Assembly (NCBI GenBank): GCA_963580455.1
Contig: OY756958.1
Coordinates: forward strand, 7,080,501-7,144,500
Length of the DNA stretch: 64,000 nucleotides
DNA from: Euonymus europaeus
Lineage: Eukaryota; Streptophyta; Magnoliopsida; Celastrales; Celastraceae
Direction: 5' to 3'
Shown here: positions 34,988 to 46,651 of the stretch, in pieces
Position numbering within the stretch: position 1 is the first letter of the stretch
How the letters are laid out: every line of letters begins with the position of its first letter
Program-made: the position numbers and the translations under genes
Notes under the pieces: model-generated
The model's database searches: none
Told to the model about the DNA's origin: nothing
Seen by the model: the letters and a program-made list of their open reading frames with translations, nothing else

Positions 34988-37090
34988 TGTATCGCCCCGA
35001 CCCCTAGGGCACTATGGGTTCTACTGCTCTAGGTCATGAATTCAAATCTTCAATCAATTATCATAATTATCAACAACCAAGTTCAACCTAAACCATTCAC
35101 ATCTAGGTTAACTCCAGTCCAAACGAAAATCCAGTAGCATCTCCCTATAAATCAGAGGATGCCAACCTGGAAAATGTGCAGCAAATAGTCATACAATTCA
35201 CATCAATCACCTAACATGACCTTAAACCAACTTTCAGCATGCAATCCACAACCCAACAGGACCATCTATCAGCATACATAAACTGATTTCATAATACAAA
35301 TATCACATACAATCCAAAAAAATAAAATAATATTAGGACTCAAGGTCTGCATCCTAATTCGAAAGATCCGATCACACAACATTCCTTCCAACCGTACAAG
35401 TAACTATACCAAACAGTCCCAATAGTCAACAATTATTAAATATATATATATAGCGTGTCTTGAGTATCACCCTAGCCCATACTCTCAACCTAGTCCCTCT
35501 AAGAGCCATCCATGTCACAATCACTCCTACTGATCCATACTATTGGTACCAACACCAATCTCACTTGTAGGGTGCAAAGAAAGGAAAAAGGTGAGGCTAG
35601 AAGCTTAGTAGGGTAAAATATGAGCAATAATAATAATTAGGCTAAATCAAAAGATGGTCAATGCAGTAACATGCTATCCACAACATGAACATGTGTTCAA
35701 ACAATCACATAAGAAATAAGTAATACGGTATTCCTTCCGAGGCATTCCACTCATCAATGTCATGACCCCCACCATGGTTTGAATGTCAGCACAATTATCA
35801 ACAATAACTCACTCATCAATACCATGGCGTCACCATGGATTGAATGCGAGAATGCTCACCAACAACACTCAACCGCGAAAGATTTACCCATTTGCATGAT
35901 CGTTGTCACGCCCACGAAAGATCTAGACTGGGTCAGCTCCGGTCTTTCTTCTAAGTGTCTTGTCTCATATGAAAGTCATTTGATCACCTATCATCCTCCC
36001 ATGTGACGTTTAATCATCCTAAGAAAATTACGAGTTCATACTCGAGAATCCCATGCACCTCTACATATGCCATGGTATATACATATTTATAAACCCTACA
36101 TATGTAACTACCACAATGATGTATGAATAGGATTAAACCAAGCTTGATATAAGACCAAACTTGTAATTTGAGCATGCGTATATCAATTTAAAGAAAACAA
36201 ACATCAAATTAGAGTTTGTTCTTCCTTAAAAGCAAATAAGGTAAGAACACAATATTAAATGACCAATGAGGAATCAAGCTGCTCTTTAGGCAAAAGGAAT
36301 GACGAACATGAAAGAAATGGGTAAAAATCCCCTCATTATCCAAGCAAGTGAAAATCAATGAAAATCAGTTCTAGGGTTTCGATTTTCCAAATCTATACAT
36401 ATGGGAAAATCGAACCCATTCACATATCAATATATATTCAATAACTCATATAAACATGAATTTAATCAAGAACTTTGGAAAAACTCACCCTCTCTCTCTA
36501 GGAATTTCTCCCAAATTCTTGAATCTTAGCCCAATCAATCTTTCACTCCAAAACAACAACCAAACCTAGATATACATCCATAAACATGCATACATTCAAC
36601 TTTTATAAACATTAAACCAATAGATCAAGACTTCTTACAAATCTAAACAAAATCTAACTTTCCAAAAATCTAGAAAACCTATCTCAAATAACCAAAGATC
36701 CTTGAATCCTTCTTGAATATTGTTAGCCACACTTAATCCTTCTAGAATCAAGCCAAATCCCTCAATAATTTCACTTCTCTATACTTTTCTTACTCACTCA
36801 CTTTTCTCGGGTTACTCTGTTTTTCTATCTATTAAATGCATCTAACTGTTCTTTTTAACCCAAAAATCTCATAGGTTTCTGGACACCTTAAGTGGGTGTT
36901 TGGACACCTTGTATTCTGGAGATTCCTCTGCCTCCAATTATGAAGACAGTATCCGGATGCCTCTCTTGGGTGTTTGCGGACGCCTTACTATTCACAACAC
37001 ACTTTTTCCTCCTCTAAAGCTTCTCATTTTCCATTCTACTATTAGTGCCTAGACACCCCTTATTTTCAACATATTTTCAACTTAAAATCT
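34988..37090 (-). mobile_element. LTR of the GGGCATTACA family, inverted
   Basis: The plus strand begins TGTATCGCCCCGACCC, the reverse complement of an LTR end. An inverted copy of the family block (CATCTCCCTATAAATCAGAG then GATGCCAAC) lies at about 35138. TGGACACC repeats near 36880-36980 resemble the CTAGGCACC-type repeats at 23430-23570 in the solo LTR. The right boundary is approximate and no target duplication was found. Confidence 0.55.
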
Positions 37091-37114
37091 CCAAGTCAAG
37101 TTTGGATCGAGGTT

Positions 37115-38245
37115 TCACACCTCTTCCACCCTTATAATTAATTTTCCTTGTTGAAAATTAATTAATGCCCTTCTAATAGCAAGGAATGGTTGACCAAGTA
37201 CGAGTGGAATCTCATCGTCATCCTCTAAATCAAGAACAACAAAATGAACAGAAAATATGAATTTGCCAACTTTCATCAAGACATCTTCAATGACTCCTCT
37301 TGGGTGCTTGATCGATCTATCCATAAGTTGTAGAGAAATTGTGGTTACCTTGGGTTCTCTATGTGCAAGTTTTCTGAAAACTGACGAAGACATTAAATTT
37401 ACGCTTGCACCTAAATCACATAATTTTTTGTCAAATAAAGAACTTCCAACAGTGCAAGGAATGATGAAATCCTTGGATCCTTAGCTTTGGTGGAAGCTTT
37501 CTTTGTGAAATTGTACTGCACTCTTTCTAAAGCATAATAGTTTGATTCTTCTTAGGCTTTCTTTTGTTGGAGTGGATCTCTTTCATAACCTTGACATAGA
37601 GCATCTGCAAGGAGAATGTTAATATGCAATTTTTTAATACATCAAGAAATTTAGAAAATTGCTTATCTAATTCATTTTTTTGTCAAACATAGCGAAAAAG
37701 GAATCAGTGGAACATAAGGTGGAGGGTCAGTAGGCTTGGGTTGTGATGCATCCACCTTTGTTATGTTTGAGTCTCCCATGTTTGCTTCAATGTTACTCTT
37801 GGTGCATAGGCTTTCCATGGCACCTTTCAAGGTGCCTTGGGGCTGCTCAAGTGTCTTTCCACTGCTCAATGTGATTGCATTTGACTTGATCTTTGGCATT
37901 TGTGCCTGTAGCGCTTGGAAAAGAACCTTGAGATCTTTCAGTCAATATGTGAGCCAATTTCCCAACTTGTCTCTCAATGTTATGCAAGGTGTCTTTGTGA
38001 TTATGAAGCTTGTTTTCCACCTTTTTCATGAACCATGCTAAGACTTTCTCCACGTTAGCCTTCTTCTCTTGAGGTTGAAAACTTGGTAGAGGTTGCAAAA
38101 AAGTTTGAGGATTGCTCCATGAAAAATTTGGATGGTTCCACCATGGTTGATTGTAATTGTTGGAGTATGGGTTTTGTTGTTGTTGTTGTTGGTTTGACAC
38201 AAAGTTAGCTTGCTCTATCCTATTGTTAACAAAAGCACTTCCCAT
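37115..38245 (-). pseudogene. Athila/Tat-type gypsy gag C-terminus and protease, broken
   Basis: From high to low coordinate: QQQQQQNPYSNNYNQPWWNH and NHPNFSWSN, then KLHNHKDTLHNIERQVGKLA and NAITLSSGKTLEQP. This is the usual C-terminal gag of Athila/Tat elements. The protease follows, with active site DLGAS at 37403-37417, then SLQLMDRSIKHPRGVIEDVL and DEIPLVLGQPFLA. Stops and frameshifts lie between 37440 and 37670. Reverse transcriptase and integrase are absent because an inverted LTR begins just past the protease. Confidence 0.8.
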
Positions 38246-39500
38246 CTAGCAATCCACACCTACATGATTCACAAAATATTTTAGTAGATTGAACTAAATT
38301 CACTTATAAAAAAACAAACTAAAGAGGGAAAAAAATCTTAGATATTTCCCACAACCCACCAACTGGGACCCATCTTTGTCATATCATTACTTTTTCTCTT
38401 CAAAAACTATGAGGCCCTCCAAGTTCCACGTGTATTCATAAACTGTCATCCTCATCTCTATCAAACTAAAAAATATAACAAACTATCCTAATTACAACAA
38501 AAAGAACAATCATCGCAAAGTACCCTCACCATCACTGTCCTATAAATAGCAACACACATGAAAGTACCCACACAATCCACTAAACCAAAACAACCTCCAC
38601 GAACCCTGACAAACTAACACAACTGAAAAGAGAAAATGCTTTTCACCAAAATCCCTAGAGATCTTATCTTAGAAACTATCATGCAACAACTCCATAACCC
38701 TCCTCCAGTCTACAATCTCCAAACCACCAAAAGGCAACTACATAGCCAGTATAGAACCACCAATCACCAACACACTCACAGCAACCAGTATGAAAATAAT
38801 AGGAAGTCCAACACTACGAGAAGAAGACACGGGAGAGATGGTAGCAGACCAAGTCCTAAACCTTCTCAAACAAAAACTAGACCTCAAAGTTGATGATTTC
38901 AACTATTTATGGAATGAATATTAACAAGAACAACTCAATAAAGATGAGAAAATTATTGAGAGCAAAGAATAGCAAATTCATGCCCTGCCAATGGAGAAAA
39001 ATATGATGCATGCAAGGTTTGAGAAACCAAACTCTGAAAAAGAAGCACTCAGCCAATACCTCTACACTACTCTTATAAGGCTCCAAAATGCCACAAGGAA
39101 AATAAAGAGAATGAGGAGGGTAATGGCAGAGTTCTTATGGTAAGATGAGCACAACAATCACTAGCTACTATACATAACAGTAAAGAATAACAAGTCACCT
39201 TCAAAGCCCAACTCCCTCATTAATAGAGTTAGAGGAATTTTGTATTTTGCCTAGCAGCCTATGTAAAAATACTACCTGTCTACGTCCTGTGTAAAGTTTG
39301 TGTCCTGTGTGAAGTCATCCAGCAGATGATTGAAAATGTAAGAAACAAATATTGTGTACTGCCAGTAACACTAAATGTAAAATATAGAAATATTTTCTAC
39401 TCTTCCATATGCACAATCTCAGAACTTATATCCACATTTTTCTCCAGATTCCATAATCAATAACATATATTACCAAAAAAGTGAGAAATTACTAACGCCA
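38246..39500. other. unassigned region with TATA-like promoter and short frames
   Basis: CCTATAAATAGC at 38538-38550 is a good TATA box, about 95 bp before an ATG at 38636. The 85-codon frame from that ATG is rich in Q, N, T, H and R and has no known domain. A later frame near 38940-39140 is rich in K, E, M and Q and could be coiled coil, but has stops. The arrangement (TATA box, short basic frame, coiled-coil frame) could be retroelement or pararetrovirus-like debris. No diagnostic motif supports either, so I leave it unassigned. Confidence 0.35.
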
Positions 39501-40595
39501 AACATCAATAAAAAGCAAACCACATGCAATCCAAACCTCAATGAAGGAAAAAAAAGGGAACAAACACTCACATACCTTTAACATACGAGATCATGCAAGT
39601 TGAAAGCCCTAAACCTACAAAAGAAACATATGAATGCCATCTCGGTGGATTCACTACATTTTGCACCATCCTCCTTGATTGATAGAACAACAAAATCGAC
39701 ACTTCGCTGAGAAAAAAAGAACAACCCATCAATCCTTTCCACAAAGTTCGATCGAAATACCCAACCACACCTAGTACTAGCAACATTCCTGACAATCCTA
39801 AACCCTACAACATTACCGACACTTCTTGGGCCTCAAACACCTATGAAAAAATATCATTCATGATACTTCATTGGTCTCAAAAAACCATAAAAATATATTT
39901 AGGCCAACAACGAGGCAGGCCTAGTCCTAGTAAAATCCAAAGTCTCAAGTTTTATATTCTCCAATCTTTCCCATATCATCTCAACCTCACTTAGAACAAT
40001 CAAAATCAAAACATCTTACCATGTAGCTTGTTAGAAAGAACTCAAACTCCCTTCTTGATTTATTTTGAAACCCTCTTCTGAACCTATAATTATAACACAT
40101 TTATAGTATAATTTGAATTACTAAACAAAGACTATCCATAAAAATCAAAATCCCCAAACACCCATTGAACCTTAGAAGTTTTTAGCCAAAGATTATCTCA
40201 ATCTACTCTTCTTTTGACAAGGAAATGAAGTAATTAAGAAAACTCACCTAAGAATCACCCTAACTGGTCGAAAAGTTAGTTGAAATAAGGTTGTCGGTGT
40301 GCGCAGGTGAGTGGAGAAACAAAGAAAAAGTGAAAGAAATAAAATAATAAGAGATATGCGGGGCATATAGACTTTCCAAGTCTCTGATGCTACTTTGTTT
40401 TAATTTTTTTAAATCATTAATTCTTATCCTTTATGCAGTTGACCATAAAATTAACCAACATATCTTTTATGTCCTCTTAACATTTTACTCTTAAACCCAC
40501 ACTTATTACTCTATTCATGTAAAACCCCAACTTATTTTATTTTACTTCTTTGTTTTGTATTTATTTTTTTATTTTTTTTGAGACAAGGTATTACA
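39501..40595 (-). mobile_element. LTR remnant (TGTAATACCTTGTC family), second copy
   Basis: In minus orientation it begins TGTAATACCTTGTCTC at 40595, and its first 600 bp match 30060-30654. It abuts copia pol sequence at 40596. The far end was not found, and 39501 is only a rough limit. Confidence 0.45.
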
Positions 40596-42570
40596 GTTCC
40601 AAAGAGAATAAAAGGTGTAGCCTTAAAAAGTAGTCAAAATGGATCAGACATGTAATAATTAGTTTTGTTGGCCAAAATTTTAAAAAACTACTTGTTCATA
40701 TGGATATTATAGGTCTAACTCAAGTTAAGAGTATTGGAGGTAAGAGATATATCCTTGTAATTGTTGATGGACTTTACTAGATTTTCACGGGCATAATTTT
40801 TACTTGAGAAATCTAAAGCTTTTGAATCTTTCAAAGCCATGTACCTTAAATTTTAAATTAATAGGACATTGATCAATGGACAACTCAACAAATCAGAATC
40901 TGTCAAAGGATTGAATTGGAAAACATATTTTTTATATCTTTCAGAGCACGAAATTTCTCATGAGTTCTTAGCTCCAAAAAATCATCATCAAAATGGAGTA
41001 GTGGAAAGAAAGAACTGAGTGCTGCAAGAGATGGTTCATGTCATGTTACATAAAAAAATCAATCCCTACAAAATTTTGGGCAAAAGCCATCAACACAACT
41101 TGCCATATAGTGAATCGTGTCTGCCTTCGTCTTGGTACTAAAGTCGCCTATTTGAACTGTGGAAAGTTAAATCTCCTAATCTTATATATTTTTGAGTTTT
41201 TGGTAGTAAGTGCTATATTTTGAGAGACCCTAAGCACTTGGGTAAGTTTGATTATTGTAGTGATGAAGGTATCTTCTTAGGCTATTATCTTAAAAGTTGT
41301 TCTTATAGACTATTTAATAAGAAGACCTCTAGTGTAATAAAGTAAGCTAATGTGGTTGTTGATGATCATAAAGTGATTAGTGAAGATATGCAGGAAACAT
41401 ACATGATGAACAATCTTGGTGTAAAAATAAAGAAGGCTACATCAAAGTGGATAGCCTACTAGACTAAAAAATTGATACTTGTGTAAAATCTAGGCATACT
41501 ACATCAGACTCCAGAAAGCTCACACCAAGTCCAAGGAGCTTACTTTTGAGTCTATGCTTCTACATCAGAGTTTGGATGTTGCCATCGCAACTGAACTTCA
41601 TCAATTTTCAAGGGTGAGACTTAATCATCCTAAGGAACAGGTAATTGAAAACATAAATGCTTTAGTGAAAACTCGTCTAAAGCATCTCAATAAGGTAACC
41701 TTATGTTATGTTCTCAAGTTGAACCTGAGAAAGTGAATGATATTCCACTTGATGAGTGTTGAATTTTTACCTTGCATAAAGAACTAAATCAGTTTGAACG
41801 TAATAATGTGTGAGAATTAGTTTATTGTCCATATTATGTGAATGTCATTGGTACCAAATGAATTTTGAAAATCAAAACTAATGAGGATGGACTGTTCATC
41901 CAAAATAAAGCACGTTTGTTAGCCTTGGGATACACTCAATTAGAGGGAATATATTTTGATGAAACATTTGCATTTCTTTCTAAGTTAGAATCTATTAGAA
42001 TTCTACTTGTTGTAGCATGTTCTCTCAAAATTAAGTTTTATCATATGGATGTTAAGAGTGCATTTTTGAATGGAATCTTATAGGAAGAGGCTTATATTTC
42101 CCAACCCAAAGGGTTTATTGATCCTGTACATCCTGATTATGTGTTTAAACTAAACAAAGCACTCTTTGGGTTGAAACAAGCACCACGTGCTTGGTATGAG
42201 AGGTTAACAACTTTTCTTGTTAAATCTAAAGAGGACATGTTGATTCTACCTTGTTTTTCAAGTTTGACGGTGTGAATATTCTTATTGCTCAGATTTATAC
42301 AAATAATATTGTGTTGAATCTTCTACTAATGTTATGTCAAATGAGTTTGGCGCTTTAATGACAAGTGAATTTGAAACGAGCATAACGGGAGAACTCAAAT
42401 TCTTACTTATCTTACAAATTAAGCAATCTAATGATTATATATTTATTATCCAATCAAAATATGCTAGGGATCCTATGAAAAAGGTTAGTCTTGCTAGCTC
42501 TAAACCTGTATTGACTCCCATGAGTGGTTCCACCAAACTTAGTAAGGACAAGAAGAAAGGTAAAGGATCT
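40596..42570 (+). pseudogene. copia (SIRE-like) integrase and reverse transcriptase, broken
   Basis: Integrase: QVKSIGGKRYILVIVDG, NHHQNGVVERKN, MLHKK and IPTKFWAKAINTTCHIVNRV, CYILRDPKHLGKFD-like, GIFLGY. Reverse transcriptase: GTKWILKIKTNEDG, ARLLALGYTQLEGIYFDETF, YHMDVKSAFLNGIL and KALFGLKQAPRAWYERL, then GELKFLLILQIKQSND and SKYARD. The wording of these motifs is closest to the SIRE/Maximus lineage. There are many stops and frameshifts, and the YVDD region is degraded. The gag, protease and RNase H end are missing. Confidence 0.75.
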
Positions 42571-43052
42571 GAAAATCAAGGGTTTAAAAGTGTCAATAGA
42601 ACTCAAATTTTGAGAAACAAAAGAAAGAATAACTTACCAAAAAGAAGGTAAGAATCAAGCCTGAAGAAACCAACACCAAAGGAATAGATTGTAAAAATCG
42701 ATGGAATATAAGTTGAATCAGGATAAATACAAGAGCCGACAAAGGCATTGTTCATCCTAAATCACCATTATCTAACCAAAAATAGAGAAACTCATTCATT
42801 TTTTAATTGAGAAGCAAGACGGTACTGAAAAAGCATATCTAACAACTATGATTTGAAGACGATAAAGCAAAACAAACGGAGGAGATCGCAAGCCATCACA
42901 AAGAAAATTCGATCGTGGGAAAAGAAGGAACGATTTCGATCAAATGGACTAGTGGAATGGAGAAAGAGATTGACTCTCTCGAGTAGGTGAACAGTAGTGG
43001 AACTTGCCGGTATATAGCTTGATTTGCGTGGGCTATATAATTTTAGTAATAG

Positions 43053-43054
<2 letters not shown>
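42571..43054. other. unassigned region after the copia remnant
   Basis: Nothing identifiable. A lysine-rich tail of the copia frame fades into purine-rich DNA (GAAAGAAT, AAGAAGGAACG). No terminal repeat was seen. Confidence 0.4.

Positions 43055-43094
<40 letters not shown>
43055..43094. repeat. (AT)n microsatellite
   Basis: About 20 uninterrupted AT units. Confidence 0.9.
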
Positions 43095-43097
<3 letters not shown>

Positions 43098-43099
43098 AT

Positions 43100-44970
43100 G
43101 CTATATAATAATATATATAATTCAAACAAAACTTAAACAAATGAGTAATAAATGAAACAAACTTTTTTTTAAAGTAAGAGAGAGCGTTGGCATAGTGATT
43201 GGTCGAGAGACTGATGGAGAGAAGAAAGGGTGTGATAGCTAGATTTTGGAAAAGAATTAGTAAGGATTTGAAGAGTCTTGGGGGCTTAAACAAAATCTAT
43301 CAAGGATTTCACAAGATCTAATTAAAGTAAGAATCTTGATTTCTATAGTTAGGATTTTATGTGATTTTGTAGGTTTGTATAAGAACCTTTGATTTTTATG
43401 AAATTAGTGTTTAAATGGATTGAGTTAAGCTTATTTGCGATGGTATTGCTAGATTATTCGGTGGATTAAAGTTGTAATCTTGGATTGCCATAGTTCAAGA
43501 AGTTGAAAAATTATTGGTTGGAGGAAAGTGAGGTATTTCTTGATTGGTTGAATTAATTTGTGTTAGATATGTTAAATTAAAATTATGGGTGTGTTAGTTT
43601 GAGATTGAGATTATTTAATGATAGGTTGGTTGAAGCCGATAACACAAGGTTGAGTTATAGAATTGTTTAGCTTATTCTTAGAACACGAGGTAGGAGAAAT
43701 CTCATCCAATTTCCTTCATATCTATACTTTTTTTCCATTAAAAAGTGGTTTATTTTCTCATTGGTCTTCATCTTCCATTCTTGCCTTAATTGCGCCTAAG
43801 GAAGAAGAAGCCAATGTATGTTTAAATTGTTGATTGAATGGATGTTGAAGCATACCCTTTTATATGCTTAATCACCTATTGACCATGATTACTCTTGGAC
43901 ATACATCATGTAGTAATTTATATATATGTGCAAATCATATATGACATGCATTGGGAATGGTATTTTCTATTAGGATTGTTTGAATGTCACATGGAATGAT
44001 GGTGGGTGTAGTCTGGGTTGGGCACAAAACCAAGTGACTTCCATGTGAGGTAACACACAGAGATATGGATGGTCTAGGAATGGTCACGTCCGGGTCCTGT
44101 GTGGGGGTGATGATGACCACGTGTATGGGTCAACCTTTATTTGGCTGGGCGTTGATGGTGAGCAAGGCTCCCAATGTTTAGATTGATGAGTGCCAGTGGG
44201 TATAAACTGGTTGAGACCAAAGAAGGGTTGTCTTGTTGTTCGCTTTATGTTTTATGTTTATGGTTTAAATGATATACTGCCTCACTTTATCTTCTTTGAA
44301 TTCAACCTTAAAGTTGGATAATCATTTCTTATTATTCCCTATTGGGCCTTCTGCTTATTCTGTTTCTTTCTTTCCCTCCCCAAAGGTCGGTCTAGTTTCG
44401 GTATTGGACTTGCGGATCAAGTCAAGGGAGCGTGATATGGATGGGCCATGGATAGTGTAAGACCTAAAGGGTTTGATTTAGTAGCTATACTTTTGGTACT
44501 TTCATACTTATTATATATAGTTTGAGATATGATTGTTGAGACATATTCGGTGTGGATGTTTGGACGGTCGAGAAAGTGCTCTCTGTGATCAAGACTCTCA
44601 GATTGGGTTTGAGCACTACAGGTCATGTGCAATGTTATCGTGTGGTTACTTTTAGGGTATGTTTGCATAGACTATATGCTTATGTAGAGATTTGCATGTG
44701 ATAATTGCAAGTATGTGATAGGTATTTTGAGGCATTGCCTAGTTTGTGGATTATTTGTTGTATATATATGTTGTGTGTTTATATAGGTTGGCATTCTCCG
44801 AAATATGGGGAGGTGCTGTCAAATTCTTCGATGAGTGGAAAGTTCACTTAGTTGTTGTAATGACTAGGCTTGAAATCGATTAATGTCGATATTATGATTC
44901 TTGAATGGTGATTCATATTGATGATGTAAGATGGTACCAAAAGTAGTGTCACCCGGATTGAGACATTACA
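43100..44970 (+). mobile_element. LTR of the GGGCATTACA family
   Basis: Ends GAGACATTACA at 44970 and has the family block GTTGGCATTCTCCGAAATAT then GGGGAGGT at about 44786. Its early part (TAGATTTTGG, AAGGATTTGAAGA) parallels 31400-31490 of the 31016 solo LTR. The start is approximate, and no matching 5-bp flank to GATTG (44971-44975) was confirmed. Confidence 0.55.
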
Positions 44971-45231
44971 GATTGTCTCCACAATCTCTCACTCATGAAT
45001 AAACAATCTAGCAGCTTTATGATATTTGCTCAATACGTGACAATGTGGGAAAAATTACCAAAATTGGGTTATACTCCACGCTTTAATGCTTTCCCAACTC
45101 ATGCACAAATATGTTTTGTTTGGCTCCTCGTGTCTCTTGAGTGTGATCCTTTAGGCTTTGTTCCGGTGTTTGTAAACTACTCCTTAATCTTTTTAATAAA
45201 TTCGATTTGATTTATCAAAAAAAAATATTAG
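44971..45231 (+). mobile_element. possible LINE 3' end
   Basis: A short open stretch is followed by TTTTTAATAAATTCG and ATTTATCAAAAAAAAA, the usual look of a plant non-LTR retrotransposon 3' end with its A-tail. No reverse transcriptase motif remains, so this is a guess from the tail. Confidence 0.3.
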
Positions 45232-45619
45232 TGTCGGCACTTTTACAAACTGATACTTGATTGCTATATGCTTTGTGAGATTATGATCAACTAGTTAAAG
45301 TTTGAGGGCCCGTCAATCAACTTAAATGGAAAGTAATTAAATTAATTTTCTTTTATGATGACTATCCAAAAGAAATAACTAATCCATTCGTTTACTTTCA
45401 ATTATTCAAACATGAGAAGGAAAAAGTATTCCATATTTTTCTCTTTCTTTCTCTTCCGAGTTTCTCTCTTTTCTCTTTTCTCCTCTCAATCCAACATACC
45501 CTAAATGTGCATGTTTAAATAAGTAATGGTCACTCAATAATAAAAGCCACTAATTCATAAATATTATTTTTTAAGTTGTTAAACTGAAATTACTTTTGAT
45601 ACGAGCCACTAGTCCTAAT
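45232..45619. other. AT-rich spacer
   Basis: No gene or element recognised. It contains a pyrimidine-rich tract (TTTCTCTCTTTTCTC, about 45465-45485). Confidence 0.5.
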
Positions 45620-46444
45620 TAGGGGTGTTCACGAGCCGAACTTCTGAATGTTTAAGCTCGGCTCGGCAAGAAATTCTCGGACTCGAGCTTGGATCATTTA
45701 AACTTGACTAATTTGACGAGCTCAAGCTCGAACTTGGCTCGTTAAAAACAGTTTATGCCTCTTAATTATTACCGTTAGAAAGAAGCATGAATAGAAAGGC
45801 CTTTCACATTTCAAGGGTGAACTTTTCCTCTTCAACCTTAAGACTGCTCACAAATGTTTAAATAGCACTCTAAGAATGTACAATAGTATAATCACAAATG
45901 TACACCTTATATCTCGTTTTTCAAGCACTTGAATTATTTTCAAATGGACAAATACATCATATAATAAAACCATGACTTAGAATTCCATCACATTCTATCA
46001 TCAACATGTATTTATAATTTTATGTGTGTATAATTTATGTATTATATATTTATATTATAATGTAATATATATATATATATATGAGCATTGATCAGGTGAG
46101 GGATCCCGCACTTAAATTAATGTGCGGGATCCCCCATGCACCCTTGGACGGTGTGCATGTGCAGCTGTGGGCCAGCACCTGACACCCATCCAAGGGCAGG
46201 TGTGTTATCCCGCACGTAATTTTATGTATAGGATATGACACCTGAGAATCTACCTATCTACCTAAATGAGCAGGATCGCGAGCCGAATGGTATAAATCTC
46301 AAATTCAAGCTCGTCTAGTGAAAGAGCCTAAACATGCGTTCGAGCTCAATTCGAACTTGAATCATAACAAACTCGAGCCTAGCCTTATCGGCTCGAGCCC
46401 GAATAGCCCGTTAAAGGCTTGGCTCGTCAACAGCGCTAGCCCTA
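45620..46444. mobile_element. hAT-like element with GAGCTCG-rich inverted ends
   Basis: The left end reads TAGGGGTGTTCACGAGCC and the complement of the right end reads TAGGGCTAG...TGTTGACGAGCC. Both sides continue with GCTCGAGC/GGCTCG blocks. TAGGGGTG-type ends are usual for plant hAT elements. An 8-bp target duplication was not evident. There is no transposase. The element lies about 200 bp upstream of the start codon of the 46652 gene, so it may sit in or near its promoter. Confidence 0.5.
46093..46244. mobile_element. palindromic MITE nested in the hAT-like element
   Basis: The first 60 bp (CAGGTGAGGGATCCCGCAC ... GTGCGGGAT ... CCCTTGGACGG) pair with the complement of the last 60 bp (CAGGTGTCATATCC ... 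CGTGCGGGAT ... CCCTTGGATGG). A perfect 12-bp hairpin, GGGATCCCGCAC with a 10-nt loop, lies at 46100-46133. It has no coding capacity. The superfamily is unclear because the target duplication could not be read. Confidence 0.6.
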
Positions 46445-46651
46445 GTTTCCCTAAAGAGAAACTTATCAAACGGACACGGGCCTTTTTTGGTTTCGGCGTG
46501 GGTTACTTGATTTGGGCCGTCGATAAACTCTGTCGAACCCATGTTAAATCCGGCGCCGTATTGGTCATCTTCTGCGCGGCGTTTACCTCCTATAACGGGA
46601 TTGGGAAATAATAATACTCGCTGAACCACAGATCTCTGTCTAGTCTCTAGA

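Noticed and set aside
42689..44975. Exact solo-LTR boundaries 42689-44970 with a target duplication
   Set aside because: TGTAAAAATCG at 42689 could be an LTR start, but its 5-bp flank (TAGAT) does not match GATTG after 44970 and the sequence there does not align with the family start.
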